From: Micromonospora echinospora
Lineage (GTDB): Bacteria; Actinomycetota; Actinomycetes; Mycobacteriales; Micromonosporaceae
Direction: 5' to 3'
NCBI RefSeq assembly: GCF_014203425.1
Contig: NZ_JACHJC010000001.1
Location: forward strand, 5,916,001 to 5,980,000
DNA length: 64,000 nucleotides
The notes under the pieces: model-generated
Told to the model about the DNA's origin: nothing
The model's input: the letters and a program-made list of their open reading frames with translations, nothing else
Database searches by the model: none
Part shown: positions 45,159 through 54,305 of the stretch, one piece after another
How the letters are laid out: each line of letters starts with the position of its first letter
Position numbering within the stretch: the stretch's first letter is position 1
Program-made: the position numbers and the translations under genes

Positions 45159-46124
45159 ATGACCGAGGTACGTGAGGACTACGAGGTACTGGTGATCGGC
45201 GGCGGCGCGGCCGGGCTGAGCGGCGCGCTGATGCTGGCGCGGGCACGCCGGTCGGTGCTCGTGGTGGACGGCGGCGAGCCGCGCAACGCGCCCGCCGACG
45301 GGGTGCACGCGCTGCTGGGCCACGACGGCGTCCCACCGGCCGAGCTGCTGGCGCGCGGCCGGGACGAGGTACGCGGCTACGGCGGGCACCTGACCGAGGG
45401 CCGGGTCGAGGCGGTGAGCCGCGACGGCGACGGCTTCGAGGTGACGCTCGCCGACGGCCGGCGGGTACACGCCGCTCACGTGCTGGTCGCCACCGGCCTG
45501 GTCGACGAGCTGCCCGAGGTGCCCGGCCTGCGCGAGCGCTGGGGCCGGGACCTGGTGCACTGCCCGTACTGCCACGGCTGGGAGGTGCGGGACCGGCCGA
45601 TCGGGGTGATCGGCAGCGGCCCGATGTCGGTGCACCAGACGCTGCTGTTCCGGCAGTGGAGCGACGACGTGGTCTACCTGCGGCACACCGCGCCGCCGCT
45701 GACCGACGAGCAGGCCGAACAGCTCGCCGCCCGCGGCGTGCCGGTGGTCGAGGGCGAGGTCGCGGCCGTCGAGGTGGCCGGGGACCGGGTGACCGGGGTA
45801 CGCCTGCGCGACGGCCGCACCGTCGACCGTGAGGTGCTGACCGTCGCGCCCCGGATGGTCGCGCGGGCCGGGTTCCTGGCGGCGCTGGGCCTGCGCCCGC
45901 AACCGCACTCCAGCGGGATGGACGAGTATCTGCCGGCCGACGAGTCGGGGCGTACCGAGGTTCCCGGGGTGTGGGTCGCGGGCAACGTGACCGACCTGTC
46001 GGCGCAGGTCGGGGCCGCCGCGGCGGCGGGCGCCCGGACCGCGGCGATGATCAACGCGGACCTGGTGAACGAGGAGACCCGGCGGGCGGTCGAGGCCCGG
46101 CGTGGCGCGCGGGAGGGCGGGTGA
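45159..46124 (+). CDS. Thioredoxin-reductase-like FAD oxidoreductase
   Basis: The 321-residue protein has FAD and NAD(P) dinucleotide folds (VLVIGGGAAGLSGALMLAR; IGVIGSGPMSVHQTLL). A CPYCHGWE motif corresponds to the redox CxxC of thioredoxin reductases. The last FAD segment is GVWVAGNVTDLSAQVGAAAA. It lacks an obvious thioredoxin partner. It is divergent from an XRE-cupin regulator. Confidence 0.88.
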   Translation: MTEVREDYEVLVIGGGAAGLSGALMLARARRSVLVVDGGEPRNAPADGVHALLGHDGVPPAELLARGRDEVRGYGGHLTEGRVEAVSRDGDGFEVTLADGRRVHAAHVLVATGLVDELPEVPGLRERWGRDLVHCPYCHGWEVRDRPIGVIGSGPMSVHQTLLFRQWSDDVVYLRHTAPPLTDEQAEQLAARGVPVVEGEVAAVEVAGDRVTGVRLRDGRTVDREVLTVAPRMVARAGFLAALGLRPQPHSSGMDEYLPADESGRTEVPGVWVAGNVTDLSAQVGAAAAAGARTAAMINADLVNEETRRAVEARRGAREGG

Positions 46125-46199
46125 CCACGAATCCCCTCTAACCTGACAATTCTTCCCCTAGGTTGAGTCGGAGAGGGCAGTCGGAACCTGGGGGGCGAC

Positions 46200-48047
46200 G
46201 TGAAGAGCTATCCGGCGATCGAAGATCACGGGCTCATCGGCGACCTCCAGACCGCGGCGCTGGTGACCTGTGACGGGACGATCGACTGGTTCTGCGCGCC
46301 GCGCTTCGACTCGCCCAGTGTCTTCTGCGCGTTGCTGGACAAGGACAAGGGCGGCTTCTTCCAGATCGCCCCGCACGACGTCCGGTACGTCACGAAGCAG
46401 CTCTACCTGCCCGGCACGCCGATCCTGATCACCCGGTTCATCAGCGCGGACGGCGTCGCCGAGGTGATGGACTTCATGCCTGTGACCGGCGAGCGGGTCA
46501 CCGACTCGCACCGCGTCGTGCGCATGGTCAACATGGTGCGGGGCACCATGCGCTTCCGGGTGGAGTGCCGGCCGCGCTTCGACTTCGCCCGGGAGAGCCA
46601 CGAGCTGGAGCGGCACCGCAACGGCTACCTGTTCCGGAGCCGGTCGACGACGCTCGCCTTCAACCCGATCGATCCGGTGCGGCAGCTCTGGGCCAAGACC
46701 GGCGAGATCCGCATGGAGGACGGCGACCTGATCGCCTACGGCACGTTGCAGGAGGGTGACACCGGCGGGGTGGTCCTGGAGACCGGCAGCGAGGAGCCCC
46801 GGATCATCCCGCCGGAAGAGGTCCAGGGCATGTTCGAGTGGACCCGGGACTACTGGCGGCGCTGGGTCGAGCGCTCCCGCTACACCGGGCGCTGGCGGGA
46901 GATGGTCGAGCGCTCGGCCATCACGCTCAAGCTCATGACGTACGCGCCGACCGGCGCGATGATCGCCGCGCCGACCGCCGCGCTGCCCGAGCTGGTCGGC
47001 GGCTCCCGCAACTGGGACTACCGCTACACCTGGGTACGCGACACCTCGTTCTCCGTGCACGCGCTGCTCGGCCTCGGGTTCACCGAGGAGGTCAGCCGGT
47101 ACATGGACTGGCTCGACGAACGCATCCGGGAGGCCGGCGACCACCAGGACCCACTGAAGATCATGTACCGGGTGGACGGGTCCTCGGACCTGCACGAGGA
47201 GGTGCTCGACCACCTGGAGGGCTACCGCGGCTCCCGTCCGGTGCGGATCGGCAACGGCGCGGCCGACCAGATTCAGCTCGACATCCACGGCGAGGCGCTC
47301 TACGCCATGCACCTCGCCGACGAGCAGGGCATCCGCGTGTCGCACCAGGTGTGGAAGAGCACCGTGCGCCTGATCGACTGGCTCTGCCACAACTGGGACC
47401 AGCGCGACGCCGGCATCTGGGAGAGCCGCCACCACCCCCGCAACTACACGTTCGGCCGGGTGATGTCCTGGGTGGCGCTGGACCGGGCCATCCGCCTGGC
47501 CACCCGGACCGGCCGTCCCGGGGACATGAGCTGCTGGACCGAACAGCGCAACCGGATCTACAACCAGGTCATGGCCCGCGGTTTCCACCGGGAACGCGGC
47601 AGCTTCGTGCAGGCGTACGACGAGAACGTGCTCGACGCCGCTCTCCTCTACATGCCGGCGGTCGGCTTCGTCACGCCCACCGACCCGCTGTGGCTGTCCA
47701 CCCTTGAGTCGATCGAGCGGGACCTGGTCTCGGACAGCCTGGTCCACCGCTACGACCCGGTCCACTCCCCCGACGGGCTCCCCGGCCACGAGGGCACGTT
47801 CAACATGTGCACGTTCTGGTACGTCGAGGCGCTGGCCCGCTCCGGCCGGCTGGACGACGCCCGGCTCACCCTGGAGAAGATGTTCACCTTCAGCAACCAC
47901 CTCGGCCTGTACGCCGAGGAGATCGCCGCCACCGGTGAGCAGATCGGCAACTATCCGCAGGCGTTCAGCCACCTCGCCCTGATCAACTCGGCGCTGGCGG
48001 TGAACGACCTGCTCGACGCCGAGGCCGACGCCCGCCGCCGCCGATAA
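46200..48047 (+). CDS. Glycoside hydrolase family 15 enzyme (glucoamylase/trehalase type)
   Basis: The 615-residue cytosolic protein has an N-terminal beta domain (LQTAALVTCDGTIDWFCAPR) and a helical barrel containing SRNWDYRYTWVRDTSFSVHA. Likely catalytic acids lie in DAGIWESRHHPRNYT and LYAEEIAATGEQIGNYPQAF, the latter the usual general base. Mycobacterial homologues hydrolyse trehalose, while others act on maltodextrins, so substrate is open. GTG 46200 is the start. Confidence 0.9.
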   Translation: MKSYPAIEDHGLIGDLQTAALVTCDGTIDWFCAPRFDSPSVFCALLDKDKGGFFQIAPHDVRYVTKQLYLPGTPILITRFISADGVAEVMDFMPVTGERVTDSHRVVRMVNMVRGTMRFRVECRPRFDFARESHELERHRNGYLFRSRSTTLAFNPIDPVRQLWAKTGEIRMEDGDLIAYGTLQEGDTGGVVLETGSEEPRIIPPEEVQGMFEWTRDYWRRWVERSRYTGRWREMVERSAITLKLMTYAPTGAMIAAPTAALPELVGGSRNWDYRYTWVRDTSFSVHALLGLGFTEEVSRYMDWLDERIREAGDHQDPLKIMYRVDGSSDLHEEVLDHLEGYRGSRPVRIGNGAADQIQLDIHGEALYAMHLADEQGIRVSHQVWKSTVRLIDWLCHNWDQRDAGIWESRHHPRNYTFGRVMSWVALDRAIRLATRTGRPGDMSCWTEQRNRIYNQVMARGFHRERGSFVQAYDENVLDAALLYMPAVGFVTPTDPLWLSTLESIERDLVSDSLVHRYDPVHSPDGLPGHEGTFNMCTFWYVEALARSGRLDDARLTLEKMFTFSNHLGLYAEEIAATGEQIGNYPQAFSHLALINSALAVNDLLDAEADARRRR

Positions 48048-48088
48048 CTCCGGCGGTCTCCGGCCCGGCCCCGGGTAGTGTCGACCGC

Positions 48089-48133
48089 ATGAGGTTCTAC
48101 GCCGCTGTCATGAAGCCCTGGTCCCTCCGCTGA
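48089..48133 (+). CDS. Leader peptide of the ABC-F gene (14 aa)
   Basis: ATG 48089 to TGA 48133 encodes MRFYAAVMKPWSLR. It lies 116 bases before the ABC-F start. Short leaders followed by alternative hairpins control ABC-F and rRNA methylase genes by antibiotic-induced ribosome stalling. The bases at its stop (GACGGCGG, 48132-48139) can pair with CCGCCGTC (48177-48184), so a stalled ribosome would open that stem. Attenuation is inferred, not shown. Confidence 0.6.
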   Translation: MRFYAAVMKPWSLR

Positions 48134-48223
48134 CGGCGGCAGGGTGACCGGCTTCTTCTGACGTACCAGCTCTGCTCCGCCGTCCTGGCGTTCCCGCCGG
48201 GCGGTGTCCTCGCGCTGCCCGGC
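48132..48223 (+). promoter_or_regulatory. Attenuator-like alternative hairpins before the ABC-F gene
   Basis: Stem 1 pairs 48132-48139 with 48177-48184 (8 bp perfect). Stem 2 pairs GCCGGGC (48196-48202) with GCCCGGC (48217-48223). No U-tract follows stem 2, so it could act on translation initiation or through another termination mode. Confidence 0.45.
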
Positions 48224-48248
48224 TCCACGACGAGCCGAAGAGCGGACT

Positions 48249-49964
48249 GTGCACAACCTCGACAACATTCCTTCCTCCCCGTCCACCTCGGGCGGTTCGC
48301 TGCCCGCCGGGCACCGGGCGCACGTCCGGGCCGCCGGCGTCCGCGTCGTACGCGGCGGCCGGGTCGTGCTGTCCGATGTCAGCGTGACCGTGTCCGCCGC
48401 CTCCCGCCTCGCAGTCGTCGGCGAGAACGGCCGCGGCAAGACCACCCTGCTGCACGTGCTGGCCGGCCTCATCGCGCCCGACCAGGGCGTGGTGGAACGG
48501 CTGGGCACGATCGGCGTCGCCCGGCAGAACCTGGAGTCGCGCCACGGCGAGACAGTGGGCACGCTCGTCCGGGAGGCGATCCGGGAGTCCGAACGCGCCT
48601 TGCGGGCGCTGGACGCCGCCGCCGACGCGCTGGCCGAGGGCCGGGCGGGCGCCGACGACGCGTACGCGGCCGCCCTGGACGCGGCGACCCGGCTGGACGC
48701 CTGGGACGCGCAGCGGCGCGTCGACGTGGCGCTGGCCGGCCTCGACGCGTGCCCGGACCGGGACCGCCCGCTGGCCACGCTGTCCGTCGGGCAGCGCTAC
48801 CGCGTACGGCTGGCGTGCCTGCTGGGAGCCCGGGTCGACCTGCTGATGCTGGACGAGCCGACGAATCACCTCGACGCCGACAGCCTGGCCTTCCTCACCG
48901 CCCGGCTACGCGACCACCCGGGCGGCGTCGTGCTGGTGACCCACGACCGCGCCCTGCTGCGGGACGTGGCCACGGAGTTCCTGGACCTCGACCCCAGCGC
49001 GGACGGGTGCCCGCGCCGCTACGCCGGGGACTACGCCGCCTGGCAGGACGGGCGCCGCCGCGACTTCGCGCACTGGGTACGCGACCACGAGGCACAGCAG
49101 GCCGAGCACCAGCGGCTGGCCGACGGGGTACGCGAGGCGCGTGACCGGCTCAGCACCGGCTGGCGTCCGGAGAAGGGACACGGCAAGCACCAGCGCCAGT
49201 CCCGCGCGCCCGGACTGGTCCAGGCGCTGCGCCGCCGGCAGGAGGCGCTCGACGCGCACCGCGTCACCGTGCCGGAGCCACCGCAGCCGCTGCGCTGGCC
49301 ACCGCTGGACACCCGTGCCGGACTGCCGATCCTGCGATGCCACGACGTCACGGTGGCCGGGCGCCTGCGCCACCGGGTCACGCTCACGTTGGGCGGCGGT
49401 GACCGCCTGCTGGTGACCGGACCCAACGGCGCGGGCAAGTCGACGCTGCTCTCCGTGCTGGCCGGCGACCTCACCCCGTCGACCGGGGAGGTCCGGCACC
49501 TGTCCGGCGCGCGCGTCGCGTACCTCGGTCAGGAGGTGCCCGACTGGCCACCGGCGCTGCTCGCGCACGACCTGTACGAGCAGCACGTGGGCCGGCTCCG
49601 CTCCAGCGGGCGCGTCGGCTCCGGCACGACCCTGCCGCTGAGCGCGACGAACCTGCTCGACGCCGAGGCCCGGCGTACCCCCGTGGGCCGGATGTCGCAC
49701 GGACAGCAACGGCGGCTGAACCTGGCGCTGCGCCTGGCCGAACGTCCCGACCTGCTGATCCTCGACGAACCGACGAACCACCTGTCGGCACCGCTGGTCG
49801 ACGACCTCACCGCCGCCCTGCTGACGACCCGGGCCGCGGTGGTCGTCGCCACCCACGACCGGCAGATGCTCCAGGACCTCGCGGCCTGGCCCACGCTGCC
49901 ACTGACCGAGCCGGAGGTGCCAGGTCGTTCGGTCACGGAGGGTCATGCCCGGCCGGAAGACTGA
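48249..49964 (+). CDS. ABC-F family ribosome-protection ATPase
   Basis: The 571-residue protein has two ATP-binding cassettes without membrane domains. The first shows [16 protein letters not shown] and [14 protein letters not shown]; the second [29 protein letters not shown] and [15 protein letters not shown] charged linker joins them ([19 protein letters not shown]). ABC-F proteins of this group displace antibiotics from the ribosome. The leader peptide and hairpins upstream support inducible resistance. GTG 48249 is the best start. Confidence 0.88.
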   Translation: MHNLDNIPSSPSTSGGSLPAGHRAHVRAAGVRVVRGGRVVLSDVSVTVSAASRLAVVGENGRGKTTLLHVLAGLIAPDQGVVERLGTIGVARQNLESRHGETVGTLVREAIRESERALRALDAAADALAEGRAGADDAYAAALDAATRLDAWDAQRRVDVALAGLDACPDRDRPLATLSVGQRYRVRLACLLGARVDLLMLDEPTNHLDADSLAFLTARLRDHPGGVVLVTHDRALLRDVATEFLDLDPSADGCPRRYAGDYAAWQDGRRRDFAHWVRDHEAQQAEHQRLADGVREARDRLSTGWRPEKGHGKHQRQSRAPGLVQALRRRQEALDAHRVTVPEPPQPLRWPPLDTRAGLPILRCHDVTVAGRLRHRVTLTLGGGDRLLVTGPNGAGKSTLLSVLAGDLTPSTGEVRHLSGARVAYLGQEVPDWPPALLAHDLYEQHVGRLRSSGRVGSGTTLPLSATNLLDAEARRTPVGRMSHGQQRRLNLALRLAERPDLLILDEPTNHLSAPLVDDLTAALLTTRAAVVVATHDRQMLQDLAAWPTLPLTEPEVPGRSVTEGHARPED

Positions 49965-50096
49965 CACTCCGAGCGATATGACTGGCAGTCATAAATATGC
50001 CTCTCAGTCATATCGACTTCTCGCCACGCCTTCCTCACCGGGCTGGACTCGCTGGCTACCGTGGATGTCGGGGCAGTCAGCGAAGGAGCGGCGGGA

Positions 50097-50604
50097 TGGC
50101 TGTCGACGGAGCGGGCGCCGGCCCCGTCGGCCGCCCCTCGCGCTACGAGGAGGTCGTCCTCGGCCTGCTACGGGGCGAGGGGGCGACCGTGCTGACAGCC
50201 GGTCTCTGGCTGCTCGTCACGTCACTGTTCACCGCGCTGTTCCTGACCTTCGCCGGCTGGCAGGTGTGGGAGAACCGCATGCTGGAGACCAGGGGCCGGG
50301 TCGGCGACGCGCAGGTGGTGCGGGCCAACTACGAAGGGCGCGGCAAGTCCCTGAACGTCGTCTACCTGTCGGGCCGGTGGGCACGGCGGCGATCCTGGAG
50401 AACCCGGTGCACCGGCCGGCCGCGGGCGACGTGATAGCGGTCCGGTACGACCCCTGGCACCCCACCCACCTGCGGGAAGCGGACGCGCCGATCTGGCGGT
50501 GGCCGGACTTCCTGGTGACCGTGCCACCCGCGGTGGCGGGCTGCCTCGTCGTACCGGCCGAGTGGATGCGGTTCCGACGGCGGCTGCGGGAGCGGCGAGT
50601 CTGA
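50097..50604 (+). pseudogene. DUF3592-like membrane protein interrupted by a frameshift
   Basis: The first frame (50097 to about 50370) encodes a basic start, one helix (GLWLLVTSLFTALFLTFAGW) and the beginning of a DUF3592-type domain (TRGRVGDAQVVRANYEGRG). The continuation lies one frame over: VGTAAILENPVHRPAAGDVI, then AVRYDPWHPTHLREAD and a second helix, ending at 50604. Pieces from both frames together resemble DUF3592. One base gain or loss near 50370 explains it; sequencing error is possible. Confidence 0.65.
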
Positions 50605-50608
50605 GCAG

Positions 50609-50848
50609 TCACCACCCCTGCGGACCGGTCTCCCGGGTCCACCCGACGAAGCGGCGGTGCAGTGCGCCGGCAGGTGCCCAGGGCATGTCCTCGGAGGCTT
50701 GCACGAGGTAGGCGCCGAGATACAGAGCCAGTGACACCGGCGCACCGGCGTACTCCGCCCGCAGCTCCCGCCTGCGAGTGGGGCACGGCCACGGCAGGTC
50801 GCAGCCGCCGCAGCTCCAGACCGGCATGACCGGGCCGTGGGTGGTCAC
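50609..50848 (-). CDS. Cys-motif small protein, third in coupled trio (79 aa)
   Basis: The GTG at 50848 overlaps the preceding stop (GTGA) and has GGAGGGTGCGC upstream. The sequence has WSCGGCDLPWPCPTRRREL, a compact CxxC-PC box, then EYAGAPVSLALYLGAYLVQA and FVGWTRETG. Similar short proteins accompany XRE regulators in Micromonosporaceae (from memory); function unknown. Confidence 0.7.
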   Translation of the reverse strand: MTTHGPVMPVWSCGGCDLPWPCPTRRRELRAEYAGAPVSLALYLGAYLVQASEDMPWAPAGALHRRFVGWTRETGPQGW

Positions 50849-51024
50849 CGCGCACCCTCCAAGAACCGCGCGGTGATCGCCCGCGCCTGCCGACTCGTCG
50901 CCCATTCCGCCTGCCAGCATGGATACGGCGTGAGCCGCGACCACCACGCCCGGCACCCGGCACACATGCCGTCGAGTCCCCGCAGGTGTACCGCGAGGAT
51001 CATCTCCTCCGGCCCGGGGATCAC
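50845..51024 (-). CDS. Cys-motif mini-protein, second in coupled trio (59 aa)
   Basis: The GTG at 51024 overlaps the first gene's TGA. The protein has GMCAGCRAWWSRLTPYPCWQ, again a CxxC followed by a Pro-Cys, and a basic helical end (TSRQARAITARFLEG). The long open frame upstream of 51024 shows no coding bias and is a shadow. Confidence 0.65.
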   Translation of the reverse strand: MIPGPEEMILAVHLRGLDGMCAGCRAWWSRLTPYPCWQAEWATSRQARAITARFLEGAR

Positions 51025-51332
51025 TCGTCGCTCGCCTGTGGCCAGTGACCGCGATTGATCGGAATCCGATGCCGCGAATGACAGGGCAACTCGGCTCCGC
51101 ACCGGCAAACCCGTCGCCACCGCCGCCAGCACCACACCGGCCGATGCCGCCGGGCGAACGTCAACGCGGCGGCCGACAGGTATGCGTCGTACGAGACGCG
51201 GCGCTCCCGCGAGGCATCGCCGCCGCTCAGCGGTTGCTGCCCGCCTCGCGCCTGGCCCAGCAACCACCGCCGGAGCAACGCGATCTCGTACCGGGACAGT
51301 GCGGTCGATGGGTCGTCGCCAGTGCTCGGCAT
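51021..51332 (-). CDS. Cys-motif small protein, first in coupled trio (103 aa)
   Basis: The ATG at 51332 follows GGAGG. A helical part (STALSRYEIALLRRWLLGQA) is followed by WCWRRWRRVCRCGAELPC near residue 80, a dense Cys/Trp/Arg patch that could bind metal. It is divergent from the XRE regulator at 51482, with about 150 bases between. Confidence 0.65.
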   Translation of the reverse strand: MPSTGDDPSTALSRYEIALLRRWLLGQARGGQQPLSGGDASRERRVSYDAYLSAAALTFARRHRPVWCWRRWRRVCRCGAELPCHSRHRIPINRGHWPQASDE

Positions 51333-51481
51333 CTTCACCTCCGCCAGGGAAACGCGGCGACACCCCGTCCGCCGCCTGTCTACAGTGACGCCCTGGCGTC
51401 ACTGATCGCGACGGCACAAGAACCGACAATCCGACTACATCGGTGGCGACATTTAGGCGACATAGCGTTATCGTGACGGGC

Positions 51482-52231
51482 ATGACCGCCCCCAACACGG
51501 TTCTGCGCGCCGTCCGTACCGGCATGCGCATGAGCCAGGACGACTTCGCTCGCGCGCTCCAAGCCGCCGGCCACCGCGTCGGCGAGCCCAACGACGCCAA
51601 CAAGCGACTCGTCCAGCGATGGGAGTCCGGCGTGATCGCCGCACCGCGCCCCGTCTACGCCCGCGCGCTGGAGGTGGTCACCGGCCTGCCCATCTCACTG
51701 CTCGGCTTCGCCGCAGTGCCCGGCGGACACGTCGCCGACGACCAACACGGTGGCCACGACCTGACCTCACCCGTATCGAGCCTGGCCACGCCGACGCCGT
51801 CCGCCAAGCCGGCCACGGCACACAGGTCATACGAGGGCGTGTGGCTCAGCCGCTACCAGTACTACTCCAGCGGCCGGGAGGAGTCCTTCGCCGGACAGCA
51901 CTTCGTCGTCCTGCTGCAGCACGGCGACAGGCTGACCGCGCGCAGCTTGCCCGGATCGGCGTCCTCGTCTCTGTCGCTGGACCTGACCGTGGACGGTGCC
52001 GTCATCACCGGCACCTGGGTGGAGCAGACCGACCCGGCCGGCTACTACCGGGGCGCCCGCTATCACGGGGCGATCCAGCTTCTGGCCGAGCCGACGGGCC
52101 GACGGATGGCCGGTAAGTGGGTCGGATTCGGCAAGGACATGGACGTCAACACCGGCCCGTGGGAGCTTGTCTTCCGCGACGCGTCGACCTCCAAGGCGAC
52201 GCTGGACCGGTACAACACGCCAGCGACGTAG
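51482..52231 (+). CDS. XRE-family regulator with C-terminal beta-rich domain
   Basis: The helix-turn-helix is at residues 5-60 (RAVRTGMRMSQDDFARALQA, LVQRWESGVIAAPRP). A linker leads to a domain of about 115 residues with YEGVWLSRYQYYSSGREESF and GAVITGTWVEQTDPAGYYRG, which looks like a small beta barrel or sandwich and may sense a ligand. The ATG at 51482 is used; TAGCGT lies about 15 bases upstream. It is divergent from the Cys-motif trio, its likely target. Confidence 0.82.
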   Translation: MTAPNTVLRAVRTGMRMSQDDFARALQAAGHRVGEPNDANKRLVQRWESGVIAAPRPVYARALEVVTGLPISLLGFAAVPGGHVADDQHGGHDLTSPVSSLATPTPSAKPATAHRSYEGVWLSRYQYYSSGREESFAGQHFVVLLQHGDRLTARSLPGSASSSLSLDLTVDGAVITGTWVEQTDPAGYYRGARYHGAIQLLAEPTGRRMAGKWVGFGKDMDVNTGPWELVFRDASTSKATLDRYNTPAT

Positions 52232-52360
52232 AGAGCCGCGCCATCGCCTCGACGCCGGACAGGATCGGTGCTCGCGTCGACTACTCTGCACCGGAACACG
52301 GCACGGCGCCCGTATCCAGCGAAGCCGCATGTCGTGCCCGCGATACAACAGGAGAACGCT

Positions 52361-52918
52361 GTGACAGTCCGCGCCACGGGCCGGCCATCGACCCGGCTGG
52401 AAGCCGCCCAGGCGCACGCGGAGCACGTGCTCGGCGTCCGGAAGGCGAAGCGGATCGCGACGTTCGGCAACGGCGGCCTGTACGTCCGGGCCGGCACCGG
52501 GGCGCAAATCATGGCCTGGCTCGTCGACTTCACGGTGTTCCTGTTCGGTGTCGGGGCGGGCGTCGTCGCCCTGTCCCTGGTGGACCGCGCGGTCACCCTG
52601 TCCGACAACCTCGCCGCCGGGGCGAGCCTCTCGTTGCTCGTGGTGGTGCCGGTGCTCTACGGCCTCTGCTACGGCAACGGCCGAGCGCTCGGCGGGGTAC
52701 TCACCGGCACACAGCTCGTGCGGGTCAAGGACGGCGGCCGGATCGGCCTGAAGGCGTGCTGGGCCATGCTGGTCCGGACGCTGTTGATGCCGGTGCTGGT
52801 CGTCGTACTGCTGGTGACCGCGTTCAGTACCGGATCCTCAGACGCGCCCGGTTCGCTCGTGCGGACCACCATCGACCCCGACGCCACCCGGCGGCTCCAC
52901 GAGGCGGGCATCCGGTGA
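52361..52918 (+). CDS. RDD-family membrane protein
   Basis: The 185-residue protein has a basic start and two to three transmembrane helices. The RDD signature appears as GAQIMAWLVDFTVFLFGVGA, with Asp in the helix, and a conserved GGVLTGTQLVRVKDGGRIGL. The Arg of RDD is replaced by Met-Ala. GTG 52361 has AGGAG upstream. Its 3' end overlaps the convergent acetyltransferase frame by 81 bases. Confidence 0.8.
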   Translation: MTVRATGRPSTRLEAAQAHAEHVLGVRKAKRIATFGNGGLYVRAGTGAQIMAWLVDFTVFLFGVGAGVVALSLVDRAVTLSDNLAAGASLSLLVVVPVLYGLCYGNGRALGGVLTGTQLVRVKDGGRIGLKACWAMLVRTLLMPVLVVVLLVTAFSTGSSDAPGSLVRTTIDPDATRRLHEAGIR

Positions 52919-53665
52919 CCCGTCGCGCGGCCGCGCCCCGAGGGCGGACGCCGCCAGCCTGATGCTCACCTGGGCTCCGAGCTCACGGAAGCCGAGCCGG
53001 CGAGCGAGCCGTCGTGAGGGCTCGGGGCGTGCGCGCCACTGCGGCATCAGTCGGTTCGCAAGCGCCTCCGCCACCGCGGCGGACGCCACGGCACGGGCCA
53101 GTCCGCGGCCTCGGAAGTGGACGCTGGTCAGCACACAGAGATGAGCGACCGCGTGTGGCCAGTTGTCGTACCCCGCCGCCGCGACGACTCGTACGCCGTC
53201 CCGGACGACGAACACCGGAGAGGTGATCTCACCGATTCCGCTCTCCGCGACGTCGTCCGCGGAGATGTCCGCGACCAGCCGATCGAGGTCCGGGTGCCCC
53301 GGCGACAACCGGGCCACCTCAACGATCGCCGTCTCCGGCCGGAACTCACGCTCGTCGAGGTACGCCAGCGAGGCAGGACCGAGCACGTCCACCACGCCGT
53401 GCTCCCCGTCCCACCGCCCGTCCTCGACGGCCGACCGGAGTGGCCGTCCCATGAGCGATTCGCGTAAGAACCGGGCGGCGGCAGCGTCCGGCGCGGTGGC
53501 GATCCCTGATCCCCCCAGCACCACGATGCCGGCCCAGGCCGGCGGGCACAGCCGGGAACCGGCGGAGACAACCACCCGAACGCCGTCCGCCGGGAAGCTG
53601 GTGGCGACACCGGCGAGGCCGACCCAGAGGTCCTGGACGCGGTGTGACACATCCGATCGAACCAT
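52838..53665 (-). CDS. GNAT-family N-acetyltransferase
   Basis: The C-terminal GNAT fold shows VRVVAAAGYDNWPHAVAHLC, LTSVHFRGRGLARAVASAAV (acetyl-CoA pyrophosphate loop RGRGLA) and SRRLARRLGFRELG. The N-terminal 100 residues are divergent. ATG 53665 is chosen; longer upstream frames are unsupported. The last about 27 codons overlap the RDD gene and may be a read-through extension after an ancestral end near SIRLAASALG. Confidence 0.72.
   Translation of the reverse strand: MVRSDVSHRVQDLWVGLAGVATSFPADGVRVVVSAGSRLCPPAWAGIVVLGGSGIATAPDAAAARFLRESLMGRPLRSAVEDGRWDGEHGVVDVLGPASLAYLDEREFRPETAIVEVARLSPGHPDLDRLVADISADDVAESGIGEITSPVFVVRDGVRVVAAAGYDNWPHAVAHLCVLTSVHFRGRGLARAVASAAVAEALANRLMPQWRARPEPSRRLARRLGFRELGAQVSIRLAASALGARPRDGSPDARLVEPPGGVGVDGGPHERTGRV
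52880..52955. repeat. Direct repeat copy A (end of the RDD gene)
   Basis: GCGGGCATCCGGTGACCCGT and about 30 following bases match 53731-53782 at roughly 85 percent. Copy A spans the true RDD stop. Confidence 0.65.
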
Positions 53666-53702
53666 CGACGCATTGTCCCCGGCTGCCGCCTCGGCCGCTG
53701 TC

Positions 53703-53788
53703 CGACCGCACGACCCGCGCGGCATACGACGCGGGCATTCGCTGACCCGTCGCGCAGCCGCGCCCCAAGGACGGACACCGCCCCGCGT
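53703..53788. repeat. Direct repeat copy B (orphan RDD-like tail)
   Basis: GCGGGCATTCGCTGACCCGT reads on the plus strand as a C-terminal tail (RAAYDAGIR and stop) like that of the RDD gene (RRLHEAGIR and stop). It is therefore a remnant of a second RDD-like 3' end lying beyond the acetyltransferase gene. Confidence 0.6.
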
Positions 53789-53807
53789 ACCGCCTAGCCT
53801 CTCGGGG

Positions 53808-54266
53808 ATGGAGCGACTGCGCGACCTTGCCGTCCGGCTGGCGATGGATGAGCCGGTCGGCGACGACCTGGCGATGGCGGCCGCGCACGCTCTGGCCCGT
53901 GGTGTCGACTCGCCGAGCCTGCGGGAGCTCGCCGGTCTGTCGAAGGGCCAGTCCCGGGAAGCCGTCGACCTGTTCCGGCAGGCGATGGAGGAACTCGGCT
54001 CGCCGGTCCCGGACGAAAGCGGCGCCCGGTTGCACCTCATGCGTGCGGCAGCGGCGAGCATCGTCGCCGGAGAGGGCGATCCCGAGGACCTGGCGCACGA
54101 GATCTACTGGCAGTCGTCCCACTTTTCCTCACCGGAGCTGCGCGAGGTGGGCTACCGCTTCCTGTACCTGTACGCCGATTGCGGCGCAGCGCCGGATCAG
54201 ACGGTGCAGGCCGTGGCGGCCATGAAGGATGCGGCGCGGTCGTTCCTGCACGATCATCCCGCCTGA
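53808..54266 (+). CDS. Hypothetical helical protein (152 aa)
   Basis: The ATG at 53808 follows CTCGGGG. The predicted all-alpha protein includes RDLAVRLAMDEPVGDDLAMA and VGYRFLYLYADCGAAPDQTV. No signal or metal motif is seen. Codon bias supports coding. Function unknown. Confidence 0.7.
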   Translation: MERLRDLAVRLAMDEPVGDDLAMAAAHALARGVDSPSLRELAGLSKGQSREAVDLFRQAMEELGSPVPDESGARLHLMRAAAASIVAGEGDPEDLAHEIYWQSSHFSSPELREVGYRFLYLYADCGAAPDQTVQAVAAMKDAARSFLHDHPA

Positions 54267-54305
54267 CCAGACCCTGCTCGCACCGTCTCTGTCGTGGCGC
54301 GGTGC

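Noticed and set aside
46158-47972. 604-codon minus-strand frame
   Set aside because: It is antisense to the GH15 gene, whose catalytic motifs are evident.
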